This document shows, in pieces, positions 9,590-16,978 of a DNA stretch of 32,448 nucleotides; within the stretch, counting starts at the first letter, position 1, and the number at the start of each line of letters is the position of its first letter. The stretch spans positions 1 through 32,448 of the forward strand of contig DYKB01000071.1 of the NCBI GenBank assembly GCA_020722815.1, in the 5' to 3' direction. The stretch is from Caldithrix sp. GTDB taxonomy: Bacteria > Zhuqueibacterota > Zhuqueibacteria > Thermofontimicrobiales > Sulfurfontimicrobiaceae. Made by a program: the position numbers and the translations under genes. The notes beneath the pieces are model-generated. The model was not told where the DNA came from. It ran no database searches and was given only the letters and a program-made list of their open reading frames with translations.

Positions 9590-9617
9590 GGCCCAGGCTC
9601 CTTTTTTAATAATCCGA

Positions 9618-9780
9618 TTCGCGATCGTACACTTTTTACATTGCTTTAAAAATTCACTTTTAGCCCACGCTCAATGCCATTACCCTAACGATCTCCCCGA
9701 GAGAGGACTTAACTATTCCCTCTCCTGCCGGGAGAGGGTGAGGGCCGATTTTGCTTAATCAAAAAGCAGACAGTAGTGAA
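9618..9780. mobile_element. Non-autonomous TIR element, copy A (163 bp)
   Basis: The left end TTCGCGATCGTACACTTTTT and the right end (reverse complement TTCACTACTGTCTGCTTTTT) match the family consensus TTTGCTACCGTACACTTTTT with some decay. The flanks TAATCCGA (9610-9617) and TAATCGGA (9781-9788) agree at 7 of 8 bases, a decayed 8-bp target duplication. The core is a degraded CCCTCACCC-type palindrome. There is no coding capacity. It lies just upstream of the lyase gene start. Confidence 0.8.
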
Positions 9781-10032
9781 TAATCGGAAAACTTTCCTGA
9801 ATTATTGTATAAATAAAGTGCACATTTCTCGTCAAGTCCCAAAAAGTTTAACAGGATATACGGGATGTAAAAGGATTTTTTCCGGAAAATAACTTGATAA
9901 TTTTTAAACCAGAGCGAATTAAAGCCATAATCAATTTGCTACCGTACACTTTTCGATTATGTCAGAATTGAGCCCTCACCCGAACCCTCTCCCCCTGGGG
10001 GAGAGGGAATAGCTACGCCCTCTCCCTTTGGG

Positions 10033-10305
10033 CTGATCTTGCCCCACATCTCGTTACGGGACACAGGGAGAGGATGTCAAACAGGAATAGAGCGCCCAAA
10101 AGTGCCAAATTTTTGCCCGTTGCTCTTTTTAACTCATCCCCCCAACCCCCTTCTCTTGAGAAGAGAAGGGGGAGAAACCAGCTTTTCCCCCTCTCTTTTC
10201 AAGAGAGGCGGCCAGGGGGTGAGTTCAAAAGGTGCCAGGTTTGCGCTAATTTCCCTCCATTTTTCCATCTCCCCGTGTCCAGTCAAAGATGTGGGACACG
10301 CTCAG
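10033..10305. mobile_element. Nested element, 273 bp, CTGATC...CTCAG ends, with 9-bp target duplication
   Basis: The left end CTGATCTTGCCCCACAT, followed by GTTACGGGACAC, is mirrored at the right by GTGTCCAGTCAAAGATGTGGGACACGCTCAG. Both sides are flanked by CCCTTTGGG (10024-10032 and 10306-10314), a perfect 9-bp duplication that interrupts the right arm of the surrounding palindrome. A second copy lies at 22122-22395. No protein is encoded. Confidence 0.85.
10131..10226. repeat. Innermost palindrome, AACTCATCCCCC...GGGGGTGAGTTC
   Basis: The outer arms AACTCATC and GGGTGAGTT pair, and two inner hairpins of CTTCTCTTGAGAAGAGAAG and CTCTCTTTTCAAGAGAG type fold within. The second copy is at 22219-22316 inside the sister element. 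This is the fourth layer of the nested structure. Confidence 0.8.
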
Positions 10306-10599
10306 CCCTTTGGGAGAGGGTTGGGGGGAGGGTCACAAGGTTTAAAAAGCATTAAAAAAAGTGTACAATACAATTAAAAACCGGTAAATTCCACCAATTA
10401 TGTCAATCCTGACAAAAAATTGCTGAATGACCTGAAATCTGATCAAAAAGCGACTTCAACAGTTCATCATCAATTAGTCAAAGCGTTAATATAACAGATA
10501 ATTTACCGGAATTCAAGGAGAAATATGAATAAATTTTCAAAAAGTTAAAAAAATTAGATAAGTGAGAATCATGGAAAAATATTTGCTACTGATTGATGC

Positions 10600-10692
10600 T
10601 TATATATTTTTCAGGGACTGAATTTTCGTTGTCGCACGCACTAAATCATTGAGCATGGCCAGTCCCCAAAGCCGTGTTTTCAATCGAGTCGC
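10600..10692 (-). pseudogene. Possible C-terminal remnant of an unidentified gene
   Basis: Thirty codons on the minus strand read like real protein (LKTRLWGLAMLNDLVRA, then TKIQSLKN) and end in TAA. There is no start codon: an in-frame TAG lies immediately upstream, at the point where the element 10700-10856 inserted. The family is not recognised. It may be a transposase or enzyme tail, or chance. Confidence 0.25.
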
Positions 10693-10699
10693 CTAATTA

Positions 10700-10856
10700 G
10701 TGTCTGTCCGAAAATACCCAATTCTGTCATGGCGAGGCGTGTTTTGCCGAAGCCTGTTTTTTAGGCTCGCAATCCCCTCATAAAATGGCTGAGATTGCTT
10801 CGTCGCCCAAAACGCTCCTCGCCATGACAGTACCGGCGGCTTTTGCGGACAGACAC
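10700..10856. mobile_element. Palindromic element, GTGTCTGTCCG ends, copy 1 (157 bp)
   Basis: The ends are GTGTCTGTCCG and CGGACAGACAC. Direct repeats TAATTA flank it (10694-10699 and 10857-10862), a likely 6-bp target duplication. The inside forms another palindrome of the CTGTCATGGCGAGG...CTCGCCATGACAG type. A second copy, in opposite orientation, is at 16979-17119. No coding capacity. Confidence 0.82.
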
Positions 10857-10878
10857 TAATTAAAGTTAAAATAAATAC

Positions 10879-10907
10879 TTGACAATTTGCTAAAAAATTG
10901 TTATTTA
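10879..10907 (+). promoter_or_regulatory. Weak candidate promoter for the REC-PAS-GAF / PP2C pair
   Basis: A consensus TTGACA lies at 10879-10884, with TATTTA 17 bp downstream. The region also contains the dyads ACTTGA/TCAAGT and CAATTT/AAATTG. It lies about 145 bp before the start at 11051. The -10 match is poor, so this is tentative. Confidence 0.3.
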
Positions 10908-11050
10908 TCAAGTGTAGAATATACATCAGATTTCCAGAGGAAAGACCATTTTATTTCCCAATAGCCGATTGAATGATGAGTCAAATTTTCAGTACATCAA
11001 GATGATGACCTGTTCGAAAGAAATTAGAAACATTTGGAGCTAAATATTTA

Positions 11051-13072
11051 ATGGAAAAGATTTCCACATTAATTGTCGACGATAATTTGTCGTATTTTGA
11101 ATCTTGTAAAAACATTTTGCACGTTCAAGGTGAAAATGTCGAAGTCGATCATGCCATGACGGCTGAAGATTGTATTCGAAAGGTCATTCAGAACTATTAT
11201 GATATTGTTTTATTGGATTATGATTTGAATGGAACCGATGGAATTAAATTATTAGCGCGCATTAAGGCCTTAAACAAGAAATTACCAGTGATAATGCTCA
11301 TCGATGAAGGAAAAGAAGATATCGCCATCGAAGCATTAAAAAATGGCGCCGAAGATTATATCATGAAAGTCAGCGGTGATCAAACCGCCCTTCCTTTCAC
11401 GATTCAAAAAGTGGTTGAACGGGGCCAAATTAAAGTCGAACCTGCCCAGTCACCGACCGAAAAAAAAGTAAATGCGACCATTGAACAGGAAGAAAAAATT
11501 CAGGAAGCCTTTTATATTCTGGACCGCAAAGGCCATTTTCTGTCTGCAAATGACCGGATGCTGGCTTTCTCCGGATATACCGAGGAAGAGTTGCTCGAGC
11601 TTTCCGTTGCGGATTTATTGCCGCCCTCTCAGGAAAATCAATTTTATGAATGGTTCGCAACGCTGCCTGAAAATGGTGAGCAAGCCACTTTTACCAGCGA
11701 ATTGGTCACCAAATATGGTGTCCGGCAGCCTGTCAATCTGGTACTCACTTCGGTGAAAAATGAAGCCAATGAAATTATTGGCTATCGTGGCCATCTGAAG
11801 GATGCCGAATCGATCGAAACTGAAGAAACGCATCTGCCGGCGCAGGAACTCCACTTTATTTTAGTCAGTGAATTTATCAAGCTATTGCATTCCAGCCTGC
11901 ACGAACATTTGAGCTATGTCCTGGGCCGTATTGCACAAATCGGCTCCCAGCTTTTTAAATTTCAAAAAGTGACCCTGGCGCTGCTGGATCGTAGCAAGAG
12001 AGTCTTCATCAAGCAGGCAATGGTGGGACAAAAACTTCAATCAGGTGACAAAAAGGCGATGATTGAAGTCCCACAGGAGTTAATCGATCAGATTTTCACC
12101 AATCAATTCAAATTCAAGGTGATGTATTATAGCCATGAAGGCTTGATTGATTTTGAAAAGATCGGCCTGAAAAAACGTTTGAGCAGCGGTTTTCCGCCAG
12201 TGGCAAATTCCTTACAGATTGAATGGCAGGATGATGATATGCTACTCATCAATCTGGTTGATCAGAACAAGCAGACATTTGGGTACATTTCACTGGAAAA
12301 ATCGGCCAGAAAAGCCGTGTCTGAAAGCGAACTGGTTTCAAATCTTGAACTGTTCGCCCAACTTTCTTCACTGGCAATCGAGAATCACTATCATTTTTCA
12401 ATGTTGGAACGGAAAAACCGGCGCTTGAAGCAACTTCTGGTATCCAGCAATATTTTTAAACTGCACCTGAATCTGGATGATCTCTTAAAAGAAATCGTCT
12501 GGTCCGTTCGTTATACCCTTGACTTTAAATTAGTTGCGCTGGCACTCGTTACCAGCAAATCGGGTATGCTTGAAATTCGTGCGGCAGCTTGTGATGATAA
12601 AATTAAACAACTTCATCTGGAAGAAATCCGTTTTTCATTACCCTCAATCGCACAGGTTTTAAAAGATAAATATAAAAAAGGAAAATCATATTTTGTTAAG
12701 GCGCCTGAAAAAAATCTGTTGCCTTTAAAAGAAGTATATTATCAGTCTCAAAGAGAATCCAGACGCGAAGGGATGTGGGATGCATCGTCCGTGTTGTTGG
12801 TGCCCATCATGACCCGTGAACAAAAAATTTCCGGATTTTTAATCGCAGATGATCCAGCCGACGGGAAAATACCAACATCCGAAGTTATCCATACACTGGA
12901 AATTCTGACCAACCAGGTTGCGGTGGCAATCGATAATCGGATGATGTACTTCCAGATGAAAAAACGTTTGAATATTCTGGAAAAAGCGACCGGAATTTTT
13001 CAAAAAGAAGATGAAGATGATACGGACAAAAGCTTAGGAATTCAGCGTTTAGTAAAAAGATTTTTAAAATGA
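11051..13072 (+). CDS. Response regulator with REC, PAS and two GAF domains, no recognised output domain
   Basis: A 673-residue soluble protein. REC domain residues 4-125: acidic pair Asp10-Asp11, phospho-acceptor Asp56 (DIVLLDYDLNG), Lys106. The usual switch Thr position reads IDEG. PAS domain about 150-250 (AFYILDRKGHFLSANDRML, GYTEEELL). GAF 1 about 265-440, ending LSSLAIENHYHFSMLERKNRR; GAF 2 about 455-645, ending QVAVAIDNRMMYFQMKKRL. No HisKA/HATPase, GGDEF, EAL, HD-GYP or DNA-binding motif is visible. It probably works by protein-protein contact or through its neighbour. The PP2C phosphatase gene follows after 80 bp on the same strand. GGAG lies about 11 bp before the ATG. Domain order is well supported; partner and signal are unknown. 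Confidence 0.88.
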   Translation: MEKISTLIVDDNLSYFESCKNILHVQGENVEVDHAMTAEDCIRKVIQNYYDIVLLDYDLNGTDGIKLLARIKALNKKLPVIMLIDEGKEDIAIEALKNGAEDYIMKVSGDQTALPFTIQKVVERGQIKVEPAQSPTEKKVNATIEQEEKIQEAFYILDRKGHFLSANDRMLAFSGYTEEELLELSVADLLPPSQENQFYEWFATLPENGEQATFTSELVTKYGVRQPVNLVLTSVKNEANEIIGYRGHLKDAESIETEETHLPAQELHFILVSEFIKLLHSSLHEHLSYVLGRIAQIGSQLFKFQKVTLALLDRSKRVFIKQAMVGQKLQSGDKKAMIEVPQELIDQIFTNQFKFKVMYYSHEGLIDFEKIGLKKRLSSGFPPVANSLQIEWQDDDMLLINLVDQNKQTFGYISLEKSARKAVSESELVSNLELFAQLSSLAIENHYHFSMLERKNRRLKQLLVSSNIFKLHLNLDDLLKEIVWSVRYTLDFKLVALALVTSKSGMLEIRAAACDDKIKQLHLEEIRFSLPSIAQVLKDKYKKGKSYFVKAPEKNLLPLKEVYYQSQRESRREGMWDASSVLLVPIMTREQKISGFLIADDPADGKIPTSEVIHTLEILTNQVAVAIDNRMMYFQMKKRLNILEKATGIFQKEDEDDTDKSLGIQRLVKRFLK

Positions 13073-13152
13073 AGACATGGAAAGTTATCAGATTTGCATT
13101 TGAAACAGTTACCAGGGTAAAGCGTAAATTTAGTCATGAATGAGGATTATGC

Positions 13153-14616
13153 ATGAATCCAACGACGTTTTTTGAATATGGATTTCGTACCGATACCGGA
13201 CAGAAACGTAAGGAAAACCAGGATCATTGCGATGCACTTATTCCTGATTCACCTGAACTCCAGAAGCAAAAAGGATTTTTGTTTATCGTTGCCGATGGAA
13301 TGGGTGGTCATCAAGGTGGAAAAACCGCCAGTCAGATGGTAACTGAAATTACCATTGAGGAATATAGCAAATCAAACATAAATTATCCCCAGAAAGCTTT
13401 AAAATCCGGAATAAAAGCCGCCAATCAACGAATTTTTGAACGCGGCCTGCGCGAACCGAATCTGAGAGGCATGGGCTCAACCTGTGTGGCCCTCTTATTG
13501 AAGGATCATATCGCTTTTGTCGCCCATGTAGGTGACAGTCGTGCCTATCTTATTTCCAGTAATCAAGTGCGCCAGCTTACACGCGACCACTCCCTGACCG
13601 CCGAAATGGTTCGACAGGGGATGCTTTCTTCAAAAGAAGCGGAACATCATCCGGAGAAAAATGTTTTAACCCGCGCCCTGGGGGTTCAGGCAGATGTTTT
13701 GGTAGATATTGCCCCCATCGAATATCAAGCCGGCGATATTTTTCTACTTTGCTCCGATGGACTTTATAATGAAATCATAAATCCGAAAATTGCGGAAATC
13801 GCCCGGCAAAATTCTGCCCAGGAAGCCTGTGAAAAGCTGGTCAATCTGGCCAATGCGCACGGCGGACGGGATAACATCACCATTCAGGTTATTAAAATTT
13901 TGCAGGATATTGAATCCATGCCGACCCGGTTTATGACAGAGAAAAAAAATCAGGCCAATCCCGCGCCAAAAGAAAATGTTGCTGATGGTGATACGCTCAT
14001 TTCTGAAATGAAATTTAATAACCAGTCCTCTTCCTCATCCGATTCCATAACAATCAAAAAAACAAATGGAAATAAAAATCCCGGACAGGAAGAACCCGAA
14101 ACTTTGCCAGAAGTCGAACCTGGCTTCAAACCAGCCATTCGTCATCGCCGAAAACGTTCAAATCGGATTTTAATCACAAGTTTGACGATTTTTATATTCA
14201 TCCTCTTAACATTAGTTATCTGGCTTTTTAATAATAAGGCGCGCAAGCGGCATCGTGAATCACAAATCGCCGAAACCATCACCCGGAATGATTCGGATCT
14301 GACCGGTACAAACTCTCCGCGAAAGTCCGCACAACGATATGAAGTCGAACAGATGCTCCATCGGGTGGATAAATTAATTATTTCAAATGAATTGGATAGT
14401 GCCGCATCGAAGATTCATCACGTTCGAAAATTTGTGGAAAACGACACCTCAACTCTCATTCTCAATTCTATCGCTAACCGCTATTTAAGACTTGGGAATG
14501 CATTGAAAAAAACGGGAGATACGACTCAGGCACGCGCTGCTTTTATTGAAGCCCAAAAATTAAATCCAAAATCAGAATCGGCGCAGAAAATGCTTCAGGG
14601 GCTCAAAATTAAATAA
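13153..14616 (+). CDS. PP2C-family Ser/Thr protein phosphatase with TM anchor and TPR-like tail
   Basis: A 487-residue protein. PPM/PP2C catalytic domain residues 8-250 with all metal-binding motifs: RKENQD (Asp24), VADGMGGHQGG (Asp48), GMGSTC, HVGDSRAYL, LTRDHSL, LCSDGLYNE (Asp202) and GGRDNIT (Asp240). It dephosphorylates phospho-Ser/Thr proteins using Mn/Mg. A Ser/Pro/Glu-rich linker (about 260-335) leads to one transmembrane helix (339-359). The C-terminal part (about 390-487) is helical with one TPR-like repeat (ALKKTGDTTQARAAFIEAQKLNP) and is probably periplasmic. Bacterial enzymes of this type usually oppose a Hanks-type kinase, but none lies in the window. GAGG seven bases before the ATG supports the start. 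It is likely co-transcribed with the upstream REC-PAS-GAF gene. Confidence 0.93.
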   Translation: MNPTTFFEYGFRTDTGQKRKENQDHCDALIPDSPELQKQKGFLFIVADGMGGHQGGKTASQMVTEITIEEYSKSNINYPQKALKSGIKAANQRIFERGLREPNLRGMGSTCVALLLKDHIAFVAHVGDSRAYLISSNQVRQLTRDHSLTAEMVRQGMLSSKEAEHHPEKNVLTRALGVQADVLVDIAPIEYQAGDIFLLCSDGLYNEIINPKIAEIARQNSAQEACEKLVNLANAHGGRDNITIQVIKILQDIESMPTRFMTEKKNQANPAPKENVADGDTLISEMKFNNQSSSSSDSITIKKTNGNKNPGQEEPETLPEVEPGFKPAIRHRRKRSNRILITSLTIFIFILLTLVIWLFNNKARKRHRESQIAETITRNDSDLTGTNSPRKSAQRYEVEQMLHRVDKLIISNELDSAASKIHHVRKFVENDTSTLILNSIANRYLRLGNALKKTGDTTQARAAFIEAQKLNPKSESAQKMLQGLKIK

Positions 14617-15108
14617 TTTGTCCGCAATTACCAAAATCTTTCATTGCAATGTCTTCCACAAAATTTTTACAATTGGAGTGCTGCGTCTGTGTCGCAGCCG
14701 TTGACGAAGTCGGCGAGTTTTGATGTTTCCTGGTTTTAAGATGATTTATTTTTAGAGGTCACACGAATAATATGCCAACTTCGTTGGCATGTATCCACAC
14801 AGCGGATGCACTCCATAAAAATTCATTCGGAAATTTCCAGGGAATAATATTTTGAAAAAAAAATGAGCCGGAAATTTCCAGGTGCTGAAAACCCCGAAAA
14901 AACAGGAACTGGAAATTTCTAGGCGCTGGAAACTTTGAAAAAATATCGCCTGGAAATTTCCAGACGCTAAAATTTTGAAAAAATATCGCCTGGAAATTTC
15001 CAGATGGTGAAACTGTTGAAAAAAATTGGGCTGGAGATTTCCAGGTATTAAATCTTTCCAAAAAAATTAATCTAAAATATCAGGAGCTGATTTCACTGAA
15101 AATTAATC
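14617..15108. other. Spacer with hairpins and a 41-bp tandem array
   Basis: No gene. It contains a GCTGCG/CGCAGC hairpin (14680-14698), a perfect ATGCCAAC-TTC-GTTGGCAT hairpin (about 14772-14790) and the tandem array at 14829-15073. Confidence 0.6.
14829..15073. repeat. Six imperfect 41-bp tandem repeats, each starting with the palindrome GGAAATTTCC
   Basis: Units start at about 14829, 14870, 14911, 14952, 14992 and 15033, with lengths 41, 41, 41, 40, 41 and 41. Each opens GGAAATTTCCAG or a close variant; the last reads GGAGATTTCC. It continues into a GCTGAAA-TTTGAAAAAA-like segment. The period is not a multiple of three, so the long minus-strand frame across it is not a protein. It lies directly beyond the broken sensor gene. 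Confidence 0.85.
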
Positions 15109-15393
15109 CTAATTATCTTTAATTTTCAGATAAGTTCTTTGAAATTCTTTCTCAATATCTTTTTTCACCAATTTTCACACGGCGGGGAGATCGGCCAAAA
15201 CTTCCATCGCTTTCATACGTTCATTAATATAAGCTTCAAGGCTAAAGGCCGCCTGTTGCGCCAGGATGACTTGTTTATCGCTATAAAGCTGATTTACCTT
15301 CTCTTTGGTACGAAAATATTGAACATGATCGATATATCCCAGCCAGATTATAATGAGCATCGCGCCACTAAAAATTAAAATTTTATCACGCAT
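15109..15393 (-). pseudogene. Broken 5' end of a membrane sensor (Cache-type histidine kinase-like)
   Basis: From the ATG at 15393 it encodes a transmembrane helix (ILIFSGAMLIIIWLGYI). Next comes LYSDKQVILAQQAAFSLEAY and NERMKAMEVLADLPAV, the typical juxtamembrane start of periplasmic Cache sensor domains. An in-frame TGA ends it at 15175. The same frame then continues sensibly (KKDIEKEFQRTYLKIKDN) to a TAG at 15109, after which the 41-bp tandem array begins. This indicates a decayed gene whose remaining kinase part is lost. A short functional protein of 72 residues is possible but unlikely. Confidence 0.6.
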
Positions 15394-15456
15394 ACTGGTT
15401 TAAATTCTGCCTAAAATTCTAAAATGGAAATTTTTGATGTTCAGAATCAATGTAGT

Positions 15457-15564
15457 ACCCCCTCCTGCCTCCCCCAAATTCCCAAAAGCGGAATTTGGGG
15501 GAGATAAAGCGGGATTCTCTCCCCCATTTTCGCTTTTTGAAAATGGAGGAGATACAGAGGGGGT
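15457..15564. repeat. Three-way-junction palindrome, ACCCCCTC...GAGGGGGT (108 bp)
   Basis: The outer stem ACCCCCTC / GAGGGGGT encloses two hairpins. The first, 15470-15502, is a perfect 13-bp stem TCCCCCAAATTCC with a 7-nt loop. The second, 15519-15551, is a 13-bp stem CTCCCCCATTTTC with one mismatch. The layout is that of an interspersed palindromic element. It is a single copy in this window and has no clear flanking duplication. Confidence 0.75.
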
Positions 15565-15617
15565 CAAGACTTTAGCGAAAACGATTCATTTTAGAATTTC
15601 AGGTTCTGTTATAAAAC

Positions 15618-15649
15618 GAGAAAATCCTGCTCCCGTAGCAGGATTTCTC
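15618..15649 (-). terminator. Probable intrinsic terminator of the rhamnose isomerase gene
   Basis: On the minus strand, GAGAAATCCTGCT pairs with AGCAGGATTTTCTC around ACGGG (a perfect 10-bp core) and is followed by GTTTTATAAC. It lies 20 bp after the stop codon of the gene at 15670. Confidence 0.6.
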
Positions 15650-15669
15650 ATTTCAGCATTCGAAAAAAT

Positions 15670-16947
15670 TTATCGTTGCGATAAAACCACCGATTCATAC
15701 TGACGAATTTCATTCATCCAGGCATTACCCGGAATTTTGCCGGTTTTCAAACAATAATAATCATAAACAGCGCCAAAGGGCATGGTTTTTAGATCTTCCA
15801 TCAATGCCAGGCGGGCGGTAAAATCGCCATCCAATTCATATTGCTGCAACAGGTGCGTTGGTTCCAGCAGGGCATAAAGCAGTGCTTTTTGTGTTGAACG
15901 TGTTCCGATAACCCAGGCCGCAATGCGATTAATGCTCGCATCGAAGAAGTCCAGGGCAATATTCACCCGATTTAGGGCATCACCACGCACGATTTCCAGG
16001 AACAGATCGCGCGTTTGATCATCAAAATTAACCACATGGTCAGAATCCCAGCGAATGCCACGTGTGACATGCAATAAAATTTCATCGATAAAAGTAAGCA
16101 CCGACGATATTTTATCGGATACCTGTTCGGTTGGGTGAAAATGGCCGGCATCCAGACAAAGGGCAATTTTATTTTGCGCCGCATAAGCCAGATAAAATTC
16201 ATGTGAACCAACAACATACGCTTCGGAACCAATACCAAAGAGCTTGGCTTCTACAGCATCGAGCATCAATTGGGGATCGATTTTTTCTTTGAAAATTTCA
16301 TTTAACGAATTCTTTAAATGCTCACGATAAAGCCAGCGATCCGCTGGTAAATCTTTTATTCCATCCGGAATCCACAAATCAACAATCGACCGGCTTCCCA
16401 ACTCCCGCGCCATATCCGCAGCAATATGACGAACAATTTTGCCATGTTCTATCCAGAACGCCCGAATCACCGGGTCGGGTGAAGATAAGGTCAAACCATT
16501 TTTAACTTTTGGATGCGAAAAAAAAGTCCCGTTAAAATCCAGACCGATCTGCTCTTTTTTTGCCCATTCAATCCAGCGGGAAAAATGACGCGTCTGAAGG
16601 GCATTCCGGTCAACTGATTGACCATCGGTTTCACAATAAAATGCATGCAGATTTAATCTTAATTTGCCAGGAATCAAACTCATCGCCTGGTGAATATCCT
16701 GACGCAATTCATCACCATTCCGTGGTAAACCTGGATAGTTTCCTGTTGCCTGAATGCCATCACCCCCCAGTCCGGATGCCTGCATTTCCAGCCCCCGAAC
16801 ATCATCGCCTTGCCAGCAATGCATCGAAATTGGTATATTTTCCATTTTTTGAAGGACATTTTCGGTATCCACACCATAGAGTGCGTACATTTCACGAGCG
16901 ATTTCATAGCTCGTTTGAATTTGTTTCTCGGAAAAAGAAGGGACCAT
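15670..16947 (-). CDS. rhaA: L-rhamnose isomerase
   Basis: About 425 residues, close to E. coli RhaA (419). It converts L-rhamnose to L-rhamnulose, the first step of rhamnose catabolism in the cytoplasm. Strong family signatures are MHCWQGDDV, GGDGIQATGNYPG, RLNLHAFY, GLDFNGTFFSHP, EAKLFGIGSEAYVVGSHEFY, CLDAGHFHPTE, RWDSDHVV and LDFFDASINRIAAWVIGTR. Metal and catalytic residues fall at the same numbers as I recall for E. coli when counting from the first of two ATGs: Glu234, Asp267, His270, His294, Asp302, Asp304. AGGAG is two bases before the first ATG (16950) and five before the second (16947), so the second is preferred. No rhaB, rhaD, rhaS or transporter gene adjoins it. A palindromic element lies just upstream (16979-17119). 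Confidence 0.97.
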   Translation of the reverse strand: MVPSFSEKQIQTSYEIAREMYALYGVDTENVLQKMENIPISMHCWQGDDVRGLEMQASGLGGDGIQATGNYPGLPRNGDELRQDIHQAMSLIPGKLRLNLHAFYCETDGQSVDRNALQTRHFSRWIEWAKKEQIGLDFNGTFFSHPKVKNGLTLSSPDPVIRAFWIEHGKIVRHIAADMARELGSRSIVDLWIPDGIKDLPADRWLYREHLKNSLNEIFKEKIDPQLMLDAVEAKLFGIGSEAYVVGSHEFYLAYAAQNKIALCLDAGHFHPTEQVSDKISSVLTFIDEILLHVTRGIRWDSDHVVNFDDQTRDLFLEIVRGDALNRVNIALDFFDASINRIAAWVIGTRSTQKALLYALLEPTHLLQQYELDGDFTARLALMEDLKTMPFGAVYDYYCLKTGKIPGNAWMNEIRQYESVVLSQR

Positions 16948-16978
16948 CATGACTCCTATCTGGTATATTGCTTATTTA

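Larger units (their letters stand above)
9935..10375. mobile_element. Non-autonomous TIR element, copy B (441 bp, carries nested elements)
   Basis: It begins TTTGCTACCGTACACTTTTC and ends in GTGTACAATACAATT, the reverse of the family end. Inside, a CCCTCACCC palindrome starts at 9972 (left arm, loop AATAGCTACG, start of right arm to 10032). It is split by a further element (10033-10305) and resumes at 10306 with CCCTTTGGGAGAGGG. The outer 8-bp flanks (ATAATCAA and AAAAACCG) do not match, so this copy may be old or rearranged. Confidence 0.8.
10376..11050. other. Gene-poor spacer upstream of the REC-PAS-GAF gene
   Basis: It holds a perfect 10-bp inverted pair CCGGTAAATT (10381-10390) / AATTTACCGG (10500-10509) and a very short reading frame MNKFSKS after a strong AAGGAG (ATG at 10525). 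It also holds a possible coding remnant (10600-10692, minus), a palindromic element with 6-bp duplication (10700-10856) and a candidate promoter. No full gene is present. Confidence 0.6.

Noticed and set aside
10039..10377. 112-codon plus-strand frame and an overlapping 93-codon frame
   Set aside because: Both lie wholly inside nested palindromic elements and encode Pro/Gly-rich low-complexity sequence.
9927..10383. 8-bp duplication for element B
   Set aside because: ATAATCAA and AAAAACCG do not match, so no duplication is claimed for this copy.
10525..10548. Seven-codon leader peptide MNKFSKS after AAGGAG
   Set aside because: It has a good ribosome site, but no attenuator structure or downstream gene is close; too short to call.
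14759..15061. Minus-strand 100-codon frame with recurring WKFP-like motifs
   Set aside because: It is a translation of the 41-bp tandem array; the period is not a multiple of three, and no ribosome site or family signature is present.
14829..15073. Possible CRISPR array
   Set aside because: Repeats are contiguous and imperfect, with no unique spacers of constant length and no cas genes.
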